64,000 nucleotides of DNA from assembly GCF_014203595.1 (NCBI RefSeq), contig NZ_JACHJK010000001.1, forward strand, positions 560,582-624,581. The letters are read 5' to 3'. A program made the position numbers and the translations under genes. Positions within the stretch are counted from its first letter, which is position 1. Each line of letters starts with the position of its first letter. The stretch comes from Streptomyces echinatus. Its GTDB lineage: Bacteria > Actinomycetota > Actinomycetes > Streptomycetales > Streptomycetaceae. Below are positions 50,118 through 59,460 of this stretch, in pieces. The notes beneath the pieces were generated by a model. The model saw only the letters and a program-made list of their open reading frames with translations. It was not told the DNA's origin and ran no database searches.

Positions 50118-50813
50118 GTGCTGCCAGTACGGGGACGAGACGGCCGTGCCACCAGGGCTGTGCGCATCCTGGGCATCCGCACCGCCTGGACATCCGTCGG
50201 GGACGGCGAGTTCTTCTGCCCCGGCTGCGGCGGCGACCGCAACTACCAGCGGCTCACCGGCCGCCGCAGGCTCACCCTGCTCGGCGTGCCCGTCCTGCCG
50301 CGCGGCACGACGGGACCGGTCGTCGAGTGCGCGGCCTGCCGGCACCACTTCGGCACCGAGGTCCTGGACCACCCCACCACCCGCCGGTTCTCCGCGATGC
50401 TCCGCGACGCCGTGCACACCGTCGCCCTCGCGGTGCTCGCCGCCGGCGGCACCGGATCCCGTACGGCCCTGGAGACGGCCGCCGGCGCGGTCCGCGCGGC
50501 CGGCTTCGCCGACTGCACCGAGGACCAGCTGGCCGCCCTGGTCGAGGCCCTCGCCGCCGACACCGGCCGGTACACGGAGCAGCCCTGCGGGGCCGGGCTG
50601 ACCATAGAGCTGCACGAGGCACTGGACCCCCTCGCCCCGCACCTGGCCCCGGCCGGCCGCGAGTCCCTGCTCCTGCAGGCCGCCCGCATCGCCCTCGCCG
50701 ACGGCCCCTACACCCCCGCCGAACGCGACGCCCTCGCCACCGTCGGCGCGGCCCTCACCATCTGCGCCGACGACGTGACCCGGCTGCTGGCCGCGGCCCG
50801 GACCCCGTCCTGA
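50118..50813 (+). CDS. TerB-family tellurite-resistance-like protein with zinc ribbon
   Basis: 231 residues from GTG 50118 (GGAGG 6 nt upstream). The N-terminal part has two CxxC pairs, CPGCGG and CAACRHHFG, forming a zinc ribbon. A helical TerB-like domain follows (about 85-230; AMLRDAVHTVALAVLAAGG, ALETAAGAVRAAGF, RESLLLQAARIALADGPYTPAERDALATVGAALTI), with the typical acidic metal-site residues of TerB less clear. Such proteins are common in Streptomyces and function is unproven; real tellurite resistance is unlikely from one gene. It is between leuA and the sialidase. Confidence 0.78.
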   Translation: MLPVRGRDGRATRAVRILGIRTAWTSVGDGEFFCPGCGGDRNYQRLTGRRRLTLLGVPVLPRGTTGPVVECAACRHHFGTEVLDHPTTRRFSAMLRDAVHTVALAVLAAGGTGSRTALETAAGAVRAAGFADCTEDQLAALVEALAADTGRYTEQPCGAGLTIELHEALDPLAPHLAPAGRESLLLQAARIALADGPYTPAERDALATVGAALTICADDVTRLLAAARTPS

Positions 50814-50950
50814 CACCCCCGCGGAAGCGGCGCCGCACACGGGACACCCCCGCAGTAGCGCCCGCGATCCGGGACGCCCGGCGCCGGGACGTCCGCGGTT
50901 TCCCCCGGACGGAGTAAGGCCGCCCCGGGGATTGTGGGGAGCATCAGGGC

Positions 50951-52213
50951 GTGAATCCGCGCAGCCGCTCCCTGGTCACCAGCCTGGCGCTCCTCACCTC
51001 GCTCACCTCGCTCCCGGCGCGACAGCCCGCGCACGCCGCACCCGGCGCCGCACCGGGCGGCTGCGGCTCCTCCCTGCCGTACGTCTCCGGACAGGGCGGC
51101 TACGCCGTCTACCGCATCCCGGCCGTGGTGCGGACCCGGCACGGCACCGTCCTGGCCTTCGCCGAGGGCCGGCGCGGCGGCGCCGCGGACACCGGCCACA
51201 TCGACGTCGTCCTGCGCCGCTCCACCGACGACGGCTGCACCTGGGGGCCGCTGACCGTGGTGTACGCCGGACGGGGAAACACCCGTGGCAACCCGGCGCC
51301 CGTCATCGACCCCCGCACCGGCGCCGTCGTCCTGGTGACCTGCGGCAACGACGGAGCCGTGACCGAGGCGCAGATCATGCGCGGCGAGGCAGCACCGGGG
51401 CGGGGCCGCCGGGTGTTCGTGCAGCGCAGCTGGGACGACGGCCGGCGCTTCACGGCCCCCCAGGACATCACGGCCGAGGTGACCCGGCCGGGCTGGCGCT
51501 GGTACGCCACCGGCCCCGGCCACGCGGTCGCGCTCACCCGGGGCCCGCACTCCGGCCGCCTGCTGATCCCCGCCAACCACTCCGCCGCCCCGCCCGCGGG
51601 ATCCCCCGACACCGGCCGGGAGGCCAGGTACTACGGCGGCCACGCCCTCTACAGCGACGACGGCGGCCGCAACTGGCACCTCGGTTTCGTGGACGCCGGA
51701 TACGACGGGGTGACCAACGCCAACGAGACCAGCGCCGCCCAGCTCCCCGACGGCCGTGTCTACTTCGGCTCCCGCGACCAGAACGGCACCGCCCCCGGCA
51801 ACCGCCTCGACACCTACTCCAGCGACGGCGGCCGCACCCTGGACCGCCCCTATGCCGTCCAGCCCGCCCTGAACGCCGTCCCCGTCGTCCAGGGCAGCGT
51901 CCTGCAGCCCCACGGCCCCGGCGCGCCCCTGCTGTTCTCCGCACCCTCCGTGCCGACCGCCCGCCGCGCCCTGGCCCTCTGGTCCAGCACGGACGCCGGC
52001 CGCACCTTCACCGCGCTCGGCACCCTCACCCCCCGCCCGGCCGCCTACTCCGACCTCGTCCAGCTTCCCCGCGACTTGATCGGCGTCCTCTACGAGACCG
52101 GCGAGCACGGCCCGTACGAGACCCTGGAGTTCCGCAGAATCCGTCTGCGCCAGGGCCTCTCGTTCGGATCGCGCTGGGCTCGCGGGTCCTGGCACCGCCC
52201 TCCCACTGCCTGA
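50951..52213 (+). CDS. Secreted exo-alpha-sialidase (GH33 type)
   Basis: 420 residues with a Sec signal peptide (MNPRSRSLVTSLALLTSLTSLPARQPAHA, cleavage near 30). The sialidase arginine-binding motif is YRIP (F/Y-R-I-P). Asp-boxes (S-x-D-x-G-x-x-W/F) occur as STDDGCTW, SWDDGRRF, SDDGGRNW, SSDGGRTL and SSTDAGRTF, one per propeller blade. Further Arg-triad and Tyr/Glu nucleophile positions are expected near RYYGGHAL and ETLEFRRI but I cannot confirm them by eye. It would release sialic acids from glycoconjugates outside the cell. A NanA/DapA-family lyase and a peptide-type ABC importer lie about 700 bp downstream on the other strand. Confidence 0.88.
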   Translation: MNPRSRSLVTSLALLTSLTSLPARQPAHAAPGAAPGGCGSSLPYVSGQGGYAVYRIPAVVRTRHGTVLAFAEGRRGGAADTGHIDVVLRRSTDDGCTWGPLTVVYAGRGNTRGNPAPVIDPRTGAVVLVTCGNDGAVTEAQIMRGEAAPGRGRRVFVQRSWDDGRRFTAPQDITAEVTRPGWRWYATGPGHAVALTRGPHSGRLLIPANHSAAPPAGSPDTGREARYYGGHALYSDDGGRNWHLGFVDAGYDGVTNANETSAAQLPDGRVYFGSRDQNGTAPGNRLDTYSSDGGRTLDRPYAVQPALNAVPVVQGSVLQPHGPGAPLLFSAPSVPTARRALALWSSTDAGRTFTALGTLTPRPAAYSDLVQLPRDLIGVLYETGEHGPYETLEFRRIRLRQGLSFGSRWARGSWHRPPTA

Positions 52214-52475
52214 ACGGCGTGAAGGGCCCCATCCCCGAGCCGCTGCCCGCGGCGGGGCGCCGCGCACCATGGCACGCCGGAGCAGTGACGGGGCCGGGGC
52301 CCTCGTCGGTGCCGCTCGGCCGCGGGAAAGAGGCCGGCAGGACGGTTCGAGGCCGGGGCCGCCCTCGGATGGCTCCCCCGGTGAGCGCGGTGGGAGATGT
52401 CGATCTAGCCTCCGAAATGAGCGCACTTATCGGATCTTTGACGATGCGCTCCCACACCCGACTCAAGGAGGAGAC

Positions 52476-52721
52476 ATGCGCAAGCTTCGCAAGGCCGCTG
52501 TTGCGGCCGTCCTCATCGGTGGCGTGAGCCTCATGGGCGTCGGCCCCGCCACCGCCGCGGCAGGTGGCGGCGGCGGTGGGTGCAAGTCCCACGACATGAA
52601 CATCGACATTCTCGGCGAGGTCGGCATCCTCAACGGCCTGGGCGGAAACCTGCTGAACGGCGAGGGCAGCCCGGGCGCGCAGTTCACCGACATCGGTTCC
52701 GAATGCGGTCACGGCTGGTAG
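52476..52721 (+). CDS. Tiny secreted two-cysteine protein, unknown function
   Basis: 81 residues. The signal peptide MRKLRKAAVAAVLIGGVSLM, then GVGPATA, leaves a mature peptide of about 53 residues: a Gly run, Cys36 in GGGCKSHDMN, a hydrophobic ILGEVGILNGLGGNLLNGEG segment, and Cys77 in GSECGHGW. One disulfide is likely. The SD AAGGAGGAG 5 nt before the ATG is near-perfect and suggests high expression. It is not a chaplin or rodlin by the motifs I know, although the hydrophobic core and paired Cys are somewhat chaplin-like. A strong terminator follows. The TAGCCT hexamer at 52406-52411 could be its -10. Confidence 0.78.
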   Translation: MRKLRKAAVAAVLIGGVSLMGVGPATAAAGGGGGGCKSHDMNIDILGEVGILNGLGGNLLNGEGSPGAQFTDIGSECGHGW

Positions 52722-52816
52722 CCGCGCCGCGTAACGCACGGATCCGGGTCTCGGCACCCGTGCCGTAGCGCCCGTCCAGCTGTTGTGGCAGCCTGCGTTC
52801 GTCTCGGAGTGGATGC

Positions 52817-52852
52817 GGAAGGCCCCGGACCCTTACCGGTCCGGGGCCTTCC
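52817..52852. terminator. Bidirectional terminator between the tiny secreted protein and NanA-like gene
   Basis: GGAAGGCCCCGGACC (52817-52831) and GGTCCGGGGCCTTCC (52838-52852) form a perfect 15-bp stem with a 6-nt loop in the gap between convergent genes. Confidence 0.85.
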
Positions 52853-52915
52853 GGCGCGTTGCCGTCGCCGACGGAGCGGCTCCGGCGCCGGTGATCGCGG
52901 CGCCGGTGGGTGGCT

Positions 52916-53863
52916 TCAGCGCCGGTGGGTGCCGACGCCGAGCAGCCCGGCCGCGGCCAGGAACTTGCCGACCCGCTCGACCTCCTCGCCGGACAGCGGC
53001 ACCTGCGGCTCGGCGGTCACCGGGCAGTCGATGACACCGCGCAGATGCAGCGCCGCCTTGAACGCCCCGAGCGCCGCCGAGCTGCCGCCCATCCGCGCCG
53101 GAGCGCCGACGCCGACGATCCCGAACAGGGCACACAGCCGCTCCTGTTCGGTCCGCGCGCCCTCCCAGTCGCCCGCCCGGCACTGGCGGTAGAGGCGCAC
53201 ATAGCCGTGCGGGTCGACGTTGGCCAGACCCGGCACCGCCCCGTCGGCCCCCAGCGCCAGCGCGGAGTCGGCGATCAGCTCGGAGCCGGTCAGCACACTG
53301 AACCCGGGGTGCGCACGGGCACCCGTGACGATCTCCCGGAAGGCCGCCAGATCACCGCTGGAGTCCTTGATCCCGGCCAGCACGCCGTCCCCGGCGAGCC
53401 CCAGCACCAGATCGGCGGGCAGCTTGGTGTGCACGGCGACGGGAATGTCGTAGGCGATCACCGGGACCGGGCTGGCGGCCGCGATCCGGCGGTAGTGGTG
53501 GACGATCTCCGAGGGATGGGTGCGGGCGTAGAACGGGGCCGTGACCACGACCGCCCGCGCGCCCGCCGCGGCGACGGCCGAGACGTGCTCCAGGACCCGC
53601 GGGGTCGTCATGTCGATGGCGCCCGCCAGGACGGGCAGCTGACCGCCCACGTGCCCGGCGACGGCCTCCACCACCCGCCTGCGCTGCCCGTCCGTCAGGA
53701 AGGCCGCCTCCGAGGTCGACCCGAGCAGGAACAACCCGTGCACCCCGGCCTCCACCAGGAAGTCCACCAGGCGCAGCAGCGAGGGCACGTCCACCTCGCG
53801 GTCCGGCGTCAGGGGCGTGCAGACGGGCGGGACGACACCGGTGAGGGGGGCGGGGAAGGTCAT
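52916..53863 (-). CDS. DapA/NanA-family aldolase, probable N-acetylneuraminate lyase-type enzyme
   Basis: Class I aldolase of 315 residues. The carboxylate-binding loop reads LGSTSEAAF (Ser49-Thr50), closer to NanA-type than to the TTGE of DapA; Tyr138 (IAYDIP) and Schiff-base Lys166 (GIKDSSGD) are present. The true dapA of lysine synthesis is normally in another locus. It is the last gene of the ABC-importer operon: its ATG directly follows the stop of the ATPase gene. With the sialidase 700 bp away, splitting of sialic acid or another 2-keto acid is the simplest role; keto-deoxy sugar acid or hydroxyproline routes are alternatives. Confidence 0.8.
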   Translation of the reverse strand: MTFPAPLTGVVPPVCTPLTPDREVDVPSLLRLVDFLVEAGVHGLFLLGSTSEAAFLTDGQRRRVVEAVAGHVGGQLPVLAGAIDMTTPRVLEHVSAVAAAGARAVVVTAPFYARTHPSEIVHHYRRIAAASPVPVIAYDIPVAVHTKLPADLVLGLAGDGVLAGIKDSSGDLAAFREIVTGARAHPGFSVLTGSELIADSALALGADGAVPGLANVDPHGYVRLYRQCRAGDWEGARTEQERLCALFGIVGVGAPARMGGSSAALGAFKAALHLRGVIDCPVTAEPQVPLSGEEVERVGKFLAAAGLLGVGTHRR

Positions 53864-54868
53864 TCAGGGCTCCTGGCGAGCTAGGTCTCGGGTCGATGTG
53901 TCCTCCTCCACAGGATGGTGACAACGGTAGCGGTGTCCGGGCTGCGACGCGGCCGAGAAGTCCGGCATCACCCGGGCGCACACCTCGTCGGCCTTCCAGC
54001 AGCGGGTCCGGAACGGACAGCCGCTCGGCGGCCGGGTCGCCGAGGGCACGGGCCCGGTCAGCGGAATCGGCTCGACCGGGTCCAGCAGGCCGGGCGTGGC
54101 CGAGAACAGGGCCCGCGTGTAGGGATGCCGGGCGCCATCGGTGACCCGGCCGGCCGGGGTCTCCTCCACGATCCGCCCGAGATACATGGTGATCACCCGG
54201 TCGCTCATCCGCCGCACGGTCTGGATGTCGTGCGAGACGAACACCAGGGCGAGACCGAGGCGTTCCTTCAGATCGAGCAGCAGGTTGAGGATCTGCGCCC
54301 GGACCGAGACGTCCAGGGCGCTGGTCGGCTCGTCGGCGACGACCAGGGCCGGGTCCAGGGCGAGCGCCCGGGCGATGGCCACACGCTGCCGCTGCCCGCC
54401 CGAGAGCTGCCCCGGCAGGGCGTCGGCGAGCGCCCGGGGCAGGCCCACGAGATCCATCAACTCCCGCACCCGCTCCTCCCGTGCGGACCGGGTACCACGC
54501 CGGTGGACGTCCAGCGGGTCACGCAGCACACGGCGGACCGTCAGCCGGCGGTTCAGGGCGGTCGACGGGTCCTGGAAGACCAGACCGGTGCCCGCGCCCA
54601 CCGTCGCCCGGCGCTCGGCCGGCGGCATCGCCCACAGGTCCCGGCCCCCGAACGTCACCGTCCCCGAGACCGGCCGCTCGATGCCCACCAGCACCTTCGC
54701 CAGCGTCGACTTCCCGCACCCCGACTCGCCGACCACACCGACCGTCTCCCCGGCCGCGACCGACAGATCGGCGCCGGTCAGGGCGTACACCCGGTCCCGC
54801 CGGAACAGGCCGCCGCTGCGCGCCTTGTGCACGACGTGCGCGTCCCGCACCTCCACCACAGCGGTCAC
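53864..54868 (-). CDS. ABC transporter ATP-binding protein (DppF/OppF type)
   Basis: 334 residues from GTG 54866-54868 (SD GGAGG 7 nt before). Walker A GESGCGKSTLAKVLVG, Q-loop VFQDP, signature LSGGQRQRVAIARAL, Walker B LVVADEPTSALDVS, H-loop FVSHD. The C-terminal oligopeptide-importer tail with GCPFRTRCWKADEVC (four-Cys-like cluster) is present. It overlaps the fused permease-ATPase upstream by 4 bp and is followed without a gap by the NanA-like gene, so all five minus-strand genes from 59424 down to 52916 form one operon. Confidence 0.92.
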   Translation of the reverse strand: MTAVVEVRDAHVVHKARSGGLFRRDRVYALTGADLSVAAGETVGVVGESGCGKSTLAKVLVGIERPVSGTVTFGGRDLWAMPPAERRATVGAGTGLVFQDPSTALNRRLTVRRVLRDPLDVHRRGTRSAREERVRELMDLVGLPRALADALPGQLSGGQRQRVAIARALALDPALVVADEPTSALDVSVRAQILNLLLDLKERLGLALVFVSHDIQTVRRMSDRVITMYLGRIVEETPAGRVTDGARHPYTRALFSATPGLLDPVEPIPLTGPVPSATRPPSGCPFRTRCWKADEVCARVMPDFSAASQPGHRYRCHHPVEEDTSTRDLARQEP

Positions 54869-56841
54869 TGCAGGGCCTCCTCGCTCTCCGCGGACGTCGG
54901 CTCCACCGCCGGACGGTGGCAGGCGGCCGTGTGCGTGGGCGTGCCCACGAGCACCGGCGCGGTCGCGTGGCACACCTCGACGGCGAGCGGACAGCGGTCG
55001 GCGAACCGGCAGCCCGCCGGGAAGTCGGCGGGAGCCGGCACGACCCCCTTGATCTGCGTCATCCGCTCCTCGGCCGACTCCAGCGAGAGCACACTGCCGA
55101 GCAGCCCGCGCGTGTAGTGGTGGGCCGGTGCCGCCACCAGGTCCGCGGTCACCCCGGCCTCCACGATCTGCCCGCCGTACATCACCACCACCCGGTCGGT
55201 GACGTCGGCGACCAGCGCCAGGTCGTGCGAGACCAGGATCAGCGCGAAACCCAGCTCCGCCCGCAGCCTCAGCAGCAGCTCCATGACCTGCGCCTGCACG
55301 GTGACGTCCAGGGCCGTGGTCGGCTCGTCGGCGACGATCAGCTTCGGGTCGCGGGACAGGGCCATCGCGATCAGCACCCGCTGGCGCTGCCCGCCGGACA
55401 GCTCGTGCGGATAACTGCGCAGGGTGCGCTCCGGATCCAGCCCGACCAGCGACATCAGCTCCCGCGGGCTGCGGCGGCCACCGCGCCGGACGAGCTGCTT
55501 CAGCTGGGCGCGGACGGTCATGGCCGGATTCAGCGAGGACAGGGCGTCCTGGTAGACCATGGCCATCTCATGGCCCAGCAGCCGCCGCCGCACCCGCATC
55601 GGCTCGGCGAGCAGATCCCGCTGCCGGAACCGCACCCGGCCGCTGATCCGGGCACCCTTCGGCGCCAGACCCATGACCGTGAGCGCGGTCAGCGACTTGC
55701 CACAGCCCGACTCGCCCACCAGACCGAGCACTTCGCCCGGGTACACCTCGAAACCGACCCCGGCCACGATGTCCACGCCCCGGTGCCGGTCCGGGAAACC
55801 GATGGCGAGGTTCTCCACGGCCAGCACCGGCTGCCCGGACCGGTCGGGCAGCGGCCGCGCCCGGGAACGCAACCGCCGGGCGGCCTCGCCGAGCCCGGGC
55901 AGCGCGAGCACCTCGCCGGTACCGGGCTCGGGCGCCTGGAGCCGGTCCTCCGGCGCCCGCACCTCCCTCGGGGCGGGCGCCGCCCACGCGTCCGACACAC
56001 CCTCGGAGAGGACGTTCAGCGACAGCACGGTGAGCAGGATCAGCAGTCCCGGGAACACGGTCGCCCACCAGCCGCCGGTCAGCACCATGTTCTTGCCGTC
56101 GGCGATCACACTGCCCCAGGAGGGGTCCGGGGGCCGGACACCCGCGCCGATGAAGGACAGCGACGCCTCGAAGACGATGGCCTCGGCGACCTGGACCGTG
56201 CAGAACACCAGCACTGGCGCGGCACAGTTGACGGCCACGTGCCGCAGCACGATGTGCGGGGTGCGCGCCCCGATCACCCGCTCCGCCGTGACGTAGTCCT
56301 CGCCGTACTGATCCAGCACGTTGGCCCGTACGACGCGGGCCACCGGCGGCGTGAACAGGAAGGCGATGGCGAGGATCAGCACACCGATCCCGCCGCCGAA
56401 CACGGCGACCAGCACGGCCGCGAGCGCGATCCCCGGGAACGCCATCACCACGTCCAGGCAGCGCATCAGCGTCTCGTCGACCGCCTTGCGGGAGGTGGCG
56501 GCGAGCGCCCCGAGGAGGGCGCCGACGACGAGCGCGAGCGTGGTCGCGCCCAGCCCGATCGCCAGCGACCACCGGGCGCCGTACATCAGCCGGCTCAGGA
56601 CGTCCCGGCCCAGGCTGTCCTGCCCCATCCAGTGCGCGGCGGACGGCGCCCCGGTCCCGCCGGCCGGGTCCTGCTGGTCGAGCGGATCGTCCGGGGCGAG
56701 GACCGGGGCGAGTACGGCCACGAGGACGACGAGGGCCAGGAAGCAGAGGGCGACCCTGGACAGCAGCGGCAGCCGGCGCGGCCCGCGCAGCCGGACGCCC
56801 GGCCGCGACAGCCGCTCGGCGAGACTCGCGCGCGTGACCAT
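54865..56841 (-). CDS. Fused ABC permease (OppC/DppC type) and ATPase (OppD/DppD type)
   Basis: A 658-residue natural fusion. Residues about 1-290 are the second permease: five to six helices and the EAA loop (AERVIGARTPHIVLRHV). A linker (about 290-345, APREVRAPEDRLQAPEPGTGEV) leads to the ATPase: Walker A GESGCGKSLTALTVMG, MVYQDALSSLNP (Q-loop), LSGGQRQRVLIAMAL, LIVADEPTTALDVT, and ending with the CRFADRCPLAVEVC motif. The fusion fixes the permease:ATPase stoichiometry. It overlaps oppB-like upstream by one base (TGATG) and the OppF-like gene downstream by 4 bp. A sequencing frameshift is not needed to explain it. Confidence 0.92.
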   Translation of the reverse strand: MVTRASLAERLSRPGVRLRGPRRLPLLSRVALCFLALVVLVAVLAPVLAPDDPLDQQDPAGGTGAPSAAHWMGQDSLGRDVLSRLMYGARWSLAIGLGATTLALVVGALLGALAATSRKAVDETLMRCLDVVMAFPGIALAAVLVAVFGGGIGVLILAIAFLFTPPVARVVRANVLDQYGEDYVTAERVIGARTPHIVLRHVAVNCAAPVLVFCTVQVAEAIVFEASLSFIGAGVRPPDPSWGSVIADGKNMVLTGGWWATVFPGLLILLTVLSLNVLSEGVSDAWAAPAPREVRAPEDRLQAPEPGTGEVLALPGLGEAARRLRSRARPLPDRSGQPVLAVENLAIGFPDRHRGVDIVAGVGFEVYPGEVLGLVGESGCGKSLTALTVMGLAPKGARISGRVRFRQRDLLAEPMRVRRRLLGHEMAMVYQDALSSLNPAMTVRAQLKQLVRRGGRRSPRELMSLVGLDPERTLRSYPHELSGGQRQRVLIAMALSRDPKLIVADEPTTALDVTVQAQVMELLLRLRAELGFALILVSHDLALVADVTDRVVVMYGGQIVEAGVTADLVAAPAHHYTRGLLGSVLSLESAEERMTQIKGVVPAPADFPAGCRFADRCPLAVEVCHATAPVLVGTPTHTAACHRPAVEPTSAESEEALQ

Positions 56842-57797
56842 CAGCCCGCCCTCAGTCGTGGGTTGACCAGCAGATACAGGATGTCGATGACCAGGTTGAC
56901 GACGACGAAGCCGGTGGCCGTCGTCAGGACGACCCCCTGCACGACGGCCGGGTCGCCGTTCTTCACGGCGTCGATCATCAGCTTGCCCATGCCGGGCAGC
57001 GAGAAGATCGTCTCGATCACGACCGCGCCGCCGAGCAGATAGCCGACCCGCAGACCGAGCACGGTCAGCGGATTGACCAGGGCGTTGCGCAGCACGTTCC
57101 GCCCGACGACGACCCGGGGCGGCAGCCCGCTCCCGACGGCCGTACGGACGTAGTCCTTGTCCAGCTCCTCCACCACGGAGGTCCTGACGATCCGGGTCAG
57201 CTGGGCGGCGACCGGCAGGGACAGGGCGAAGGCGGGCAGGGCCATGGTCTTCAGCCAGCCGGTGACGGAGTCGGCGGGATTGATGTAGCCGCCGGTCGGG
57301 AACCAGCCCCGGTCCACCGCCAGGTACTGGATCATCAGCAGCGCCAGCCAGAACCCCGGCGCGGCGACCCCGACCAGCGAGACGACCCGGATGACCTGGT
57401 CCGGCAGCCGGTCCCGGTACACCGCCGCCGTCACCCCGCCGGCCAGCGCCAGCACGACCGCGAGGGCCAGGCCGAGGAAGGTCAGCTGGAGGGTGAGCGG
57501 CAGGGCGGTGGTGACCTGGTCCACCACCGGGGCACGGGTGAGGGCGCTGATGCCGAGGTCGCCGTGGAGGAGATCACCGACGAAGTGGACGTACCGCACC
57601 GGCAGCGGGTCCAGCAGCCCGTTCTCCTCCCGGAAGTCGTGCAGCTGCCGCGGGGTCGGATTGGCGCCCTGGAAGAACGCGGACGCCGGGTCGACGTCCG
57701 AGAACCGCATCACCAGGAACACGAACAGCACGATGCCGAGGAGCAGCGGCACGAGCAGGGCGACCCGGCGGAGCAGGATCCGTACGACGGTCGTCAT
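56841..57797 (-). CDS. ABC transporter permease (OppB/DppB type)
   Basis: 318 residues, six membrane helices, starting MTTVVRILLRRVALLVPLLLGIVLFVFLVMRF as expected for OppB. The EAA loop is DYVRTAVGSGLPPRVVVGRNVLRNAL. The partial 'YLLGGAVVIETIFSLPGMGKLMIDAVKNGDPAVVQG' region is standard and lies in helices 5-6. It pairs with the permease domain of the downstream fusion. ATG start; the gap to the solute-binding gene is 4 bp. Confidence 0.92.
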   Translation of the reverse strand: MTTVVRILLRRVALLVPLLLGIVLFVFLVMRFSDVDPASAFFQGANPTPRQLHDFREENGLLDPLPVRYVHFVGDLLHGDLGISALTRAPVVDQVTTALPLTLQLTFLGLALAVVLALAGGVTAAVYRDRLPDQVIRVVSLVGVAAPGFWLALLMIQYLAVDRGWFPTGGYINPADSVTGWLKTMALPAFALSLPVAAQLTRIVRTSVVEELDKDYVRTAVGSGLPPRVVVGRNVLRNALVNPLTVLGLRVGYLLGGAVVIETIFSLPGMGKLMIDAVKNGDPAVVQGVVLTTATGFVVVNLVIDILYLLVNPRLRAG

Positions 57798-57801
57798 ACC
57801 G

Positions 57802-59424
57802 TCAGATCCACTGGGCCTGGAGGAGGTTGACGCCCGGATACGGCTGGGCCCTTATCCCGCTGAGCTTGCGCGCGTCCCAGGCGGTCATCAGCTCGTTGTG
57901 GACGACCGGATAGAGCACGGCCTGCTCCGCGACGACGTCGATGTAGTCCTGGACCATCGCCCTCTTCTTCGCGGGGTCCGGCTCCCGGGTCGCCCGGTCC
58001 ATGTCCTTGAAGAGCTGCCTGGCCACCGGGTCGCCGGCCCACCGCGTGTACTGCATCCACAGGTTCTCGGGCCCGTAGTTGTAGTGCATGATCAGATCGG
58101 CGTCGAGCCCGAACTGGTTCGGGTTGGAGGCCGCCGCCACCACCTGGTAGTCCTGCTTCTGGTCCATCTTGGTGAACACGGCCGTGGTCTCCTGCGGCGA
58201 CAGCGTGGTCCGCACGCCGATCGCGTCCCAGGAGGACTTGATGGTCGGCAGGCAGTCCACGATCCAGCTGACGTTGACCGCGAGGATCTCGACCTTCAGG
58301 TCACTCACGCCGGCGGCCTTCAGCAGCGCCTTGGCCTTGGCGGGGTCGTAGCCGTAGACGGTCCCGGCCCGCCGGTAGCTCGGATTGCCCTCGTCGAGGA
58401 ACGAGGACGCGGGCCTCCCGTGCCCCTTCAGCGCGACCCGCACCATCTTCTCCGTGTCGATCGCGTAGTGCAGGGCCTGACGCACCCGGACGTCGTCGAA
58501 GGGCTTGTGCCGGGTGTTGAACATCAGGAAGAGGTTGTTCATCCCGGCGCCGCCGGCCACCTTCAGCCCGCCCTGCTCCAGCCGCGTGATGTTGGCGTAG
58601 GGGATGTTGTCGGCGATCTGCGCGCCCGCACCGGTCCCGGAGATCTTCGCCACACGCGGGGCCGCGTCCACGATGGTCAGCCAGTTCATGCGCTTGAAGG
58701 CCGGCTTGCGGGGGCCGTTGTAGCCGGCGAACGCCTCGAAGGTGGTGTTCGACTTCGGGTGGTGCGCGGTCTGCCGGTACGGTCCCGAACCCACGGCCAG
58801 ACCCTTGATCGCGTCATCCCAGGCGCCGGGCGCGGAGAAGACGTGCTTCGGCATGATCTTGGCCAGGGTGAGCCGGGAGAGCCCGTCCGGGAAGGGGAAC
58901 TTGAGCACCAGCTCGACGGTGCGGGCGTCGACCTTGCGCACGGAGCCCAGCCAGGAGGTGAAGAACCCCTTGGCGAGGGTCTGGGTCTTCGGGTCCAGGA
59001 TCCGGTCGAAGACGAACACGACGTCGTCGGCGGTGACGGGCTTGCCGTCGTGGAAGGTGGCACCCGGGCGGAGCGTGAAACGCCAGGTGGTGGCGCTCGC
59101 GTCCTTCGGCACCTCGGTGCCGAGCGCCGGATAAGGAGCCCGGGTGATCGGGTCGGTGTCCAGCAGCCCCTCGTAGATGTGGTTGTTGGCGGCCATCGCG
59201 AACGCCGACGCGGTCTGGGTCGGGTCCCAGCTGCCGTCGTTGCCGTAGCCGATCACTGCGGTCAGCGTCCGGTTCTTGCCGCTGCCCCCGTCGCCGGTGT
59301 CATTGGTCGACTCCGGCCCGGCGGAACAGCCCGCCACCAGCGCGCCCGCACCCAGCGCCCCGGCACCCTTCAGCAACGACCGGCGGCGCGGTGCCGGTAC
59401 GTCGGGCTTCACGTCATCGCGCAC
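57802..59424 (-). CDS. ABC transporter solute-binding lipoprotein (SBP_bac_5)
   Basis: 540 residues. A Tat-type lipoprotein signal: RRRSLLKGAG (13-22) and lipobox LVAGC with Cys33 as the lipidated residue. The SBP family 5 fold follows (SWDPTQTASAFAMAANNHIYEGLL, the HDGKPVTADDVVFVFDRIL motif at about residues 125-143, and VRQALHYAIDTEKMV). It captures the ligand for the five-gene importer. SBP5 members take peptides, sugars, nickel, or sialic acid (as in SatA systems); the context favours a sialic-acid-like or related ligand, but this is inference. Confidence 0.9.
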   Translation of the reverse strand: MRDDVKPDVPAPRRRSLLKGAGALGAGALVAGCSAGPESTNDTGDGGSGKNRTLTAVIGYGNDGSWDPTQTASAFAMAANNHIYEGLLDTDPITRAPYPALGTEVPKDASATTWRFTLRPGATFHDGKPVTADDVVFVFDRILDPKTQTLAKGFFTSWLGSVRKVDARTVELVLKFPFPDGLSRLTLAKIMPKHVFSAPGAWDDAIKGLAVGSGPYRQTAHHPKSNTTFEAFAGYNGPRKPAFKRMNWLTIVDAAPRVAKISGTGAGAQIADNIPYANITRLEQGGLKVAGGAGMNNLFLMFNTRHKPFDDVRVRQALHYAIDTEKMVRVALKGHGRPASSFLDEGNPSYRRAGTVYGYDPAKAKALLKAAGVSDLKVEILAVNVSWIVDCLPTIKSSWDAIGVRTTLSPQETTAVFTKMDQKQDYQVVAAASNPNQFGLDADLIMHYNYGPENLWMQYTRWAGDPVARQLFKDMDRATREPDPAKKRAMVQDYIDVVAEQAVLYPVVHNELMTAWDARKLSGIRAQPYPGVNLLQAQWI

Positions 59425-59460
59425 GGGTCCTCCAGCGGGGGTGGGAGGGGGAGGGGTGAG

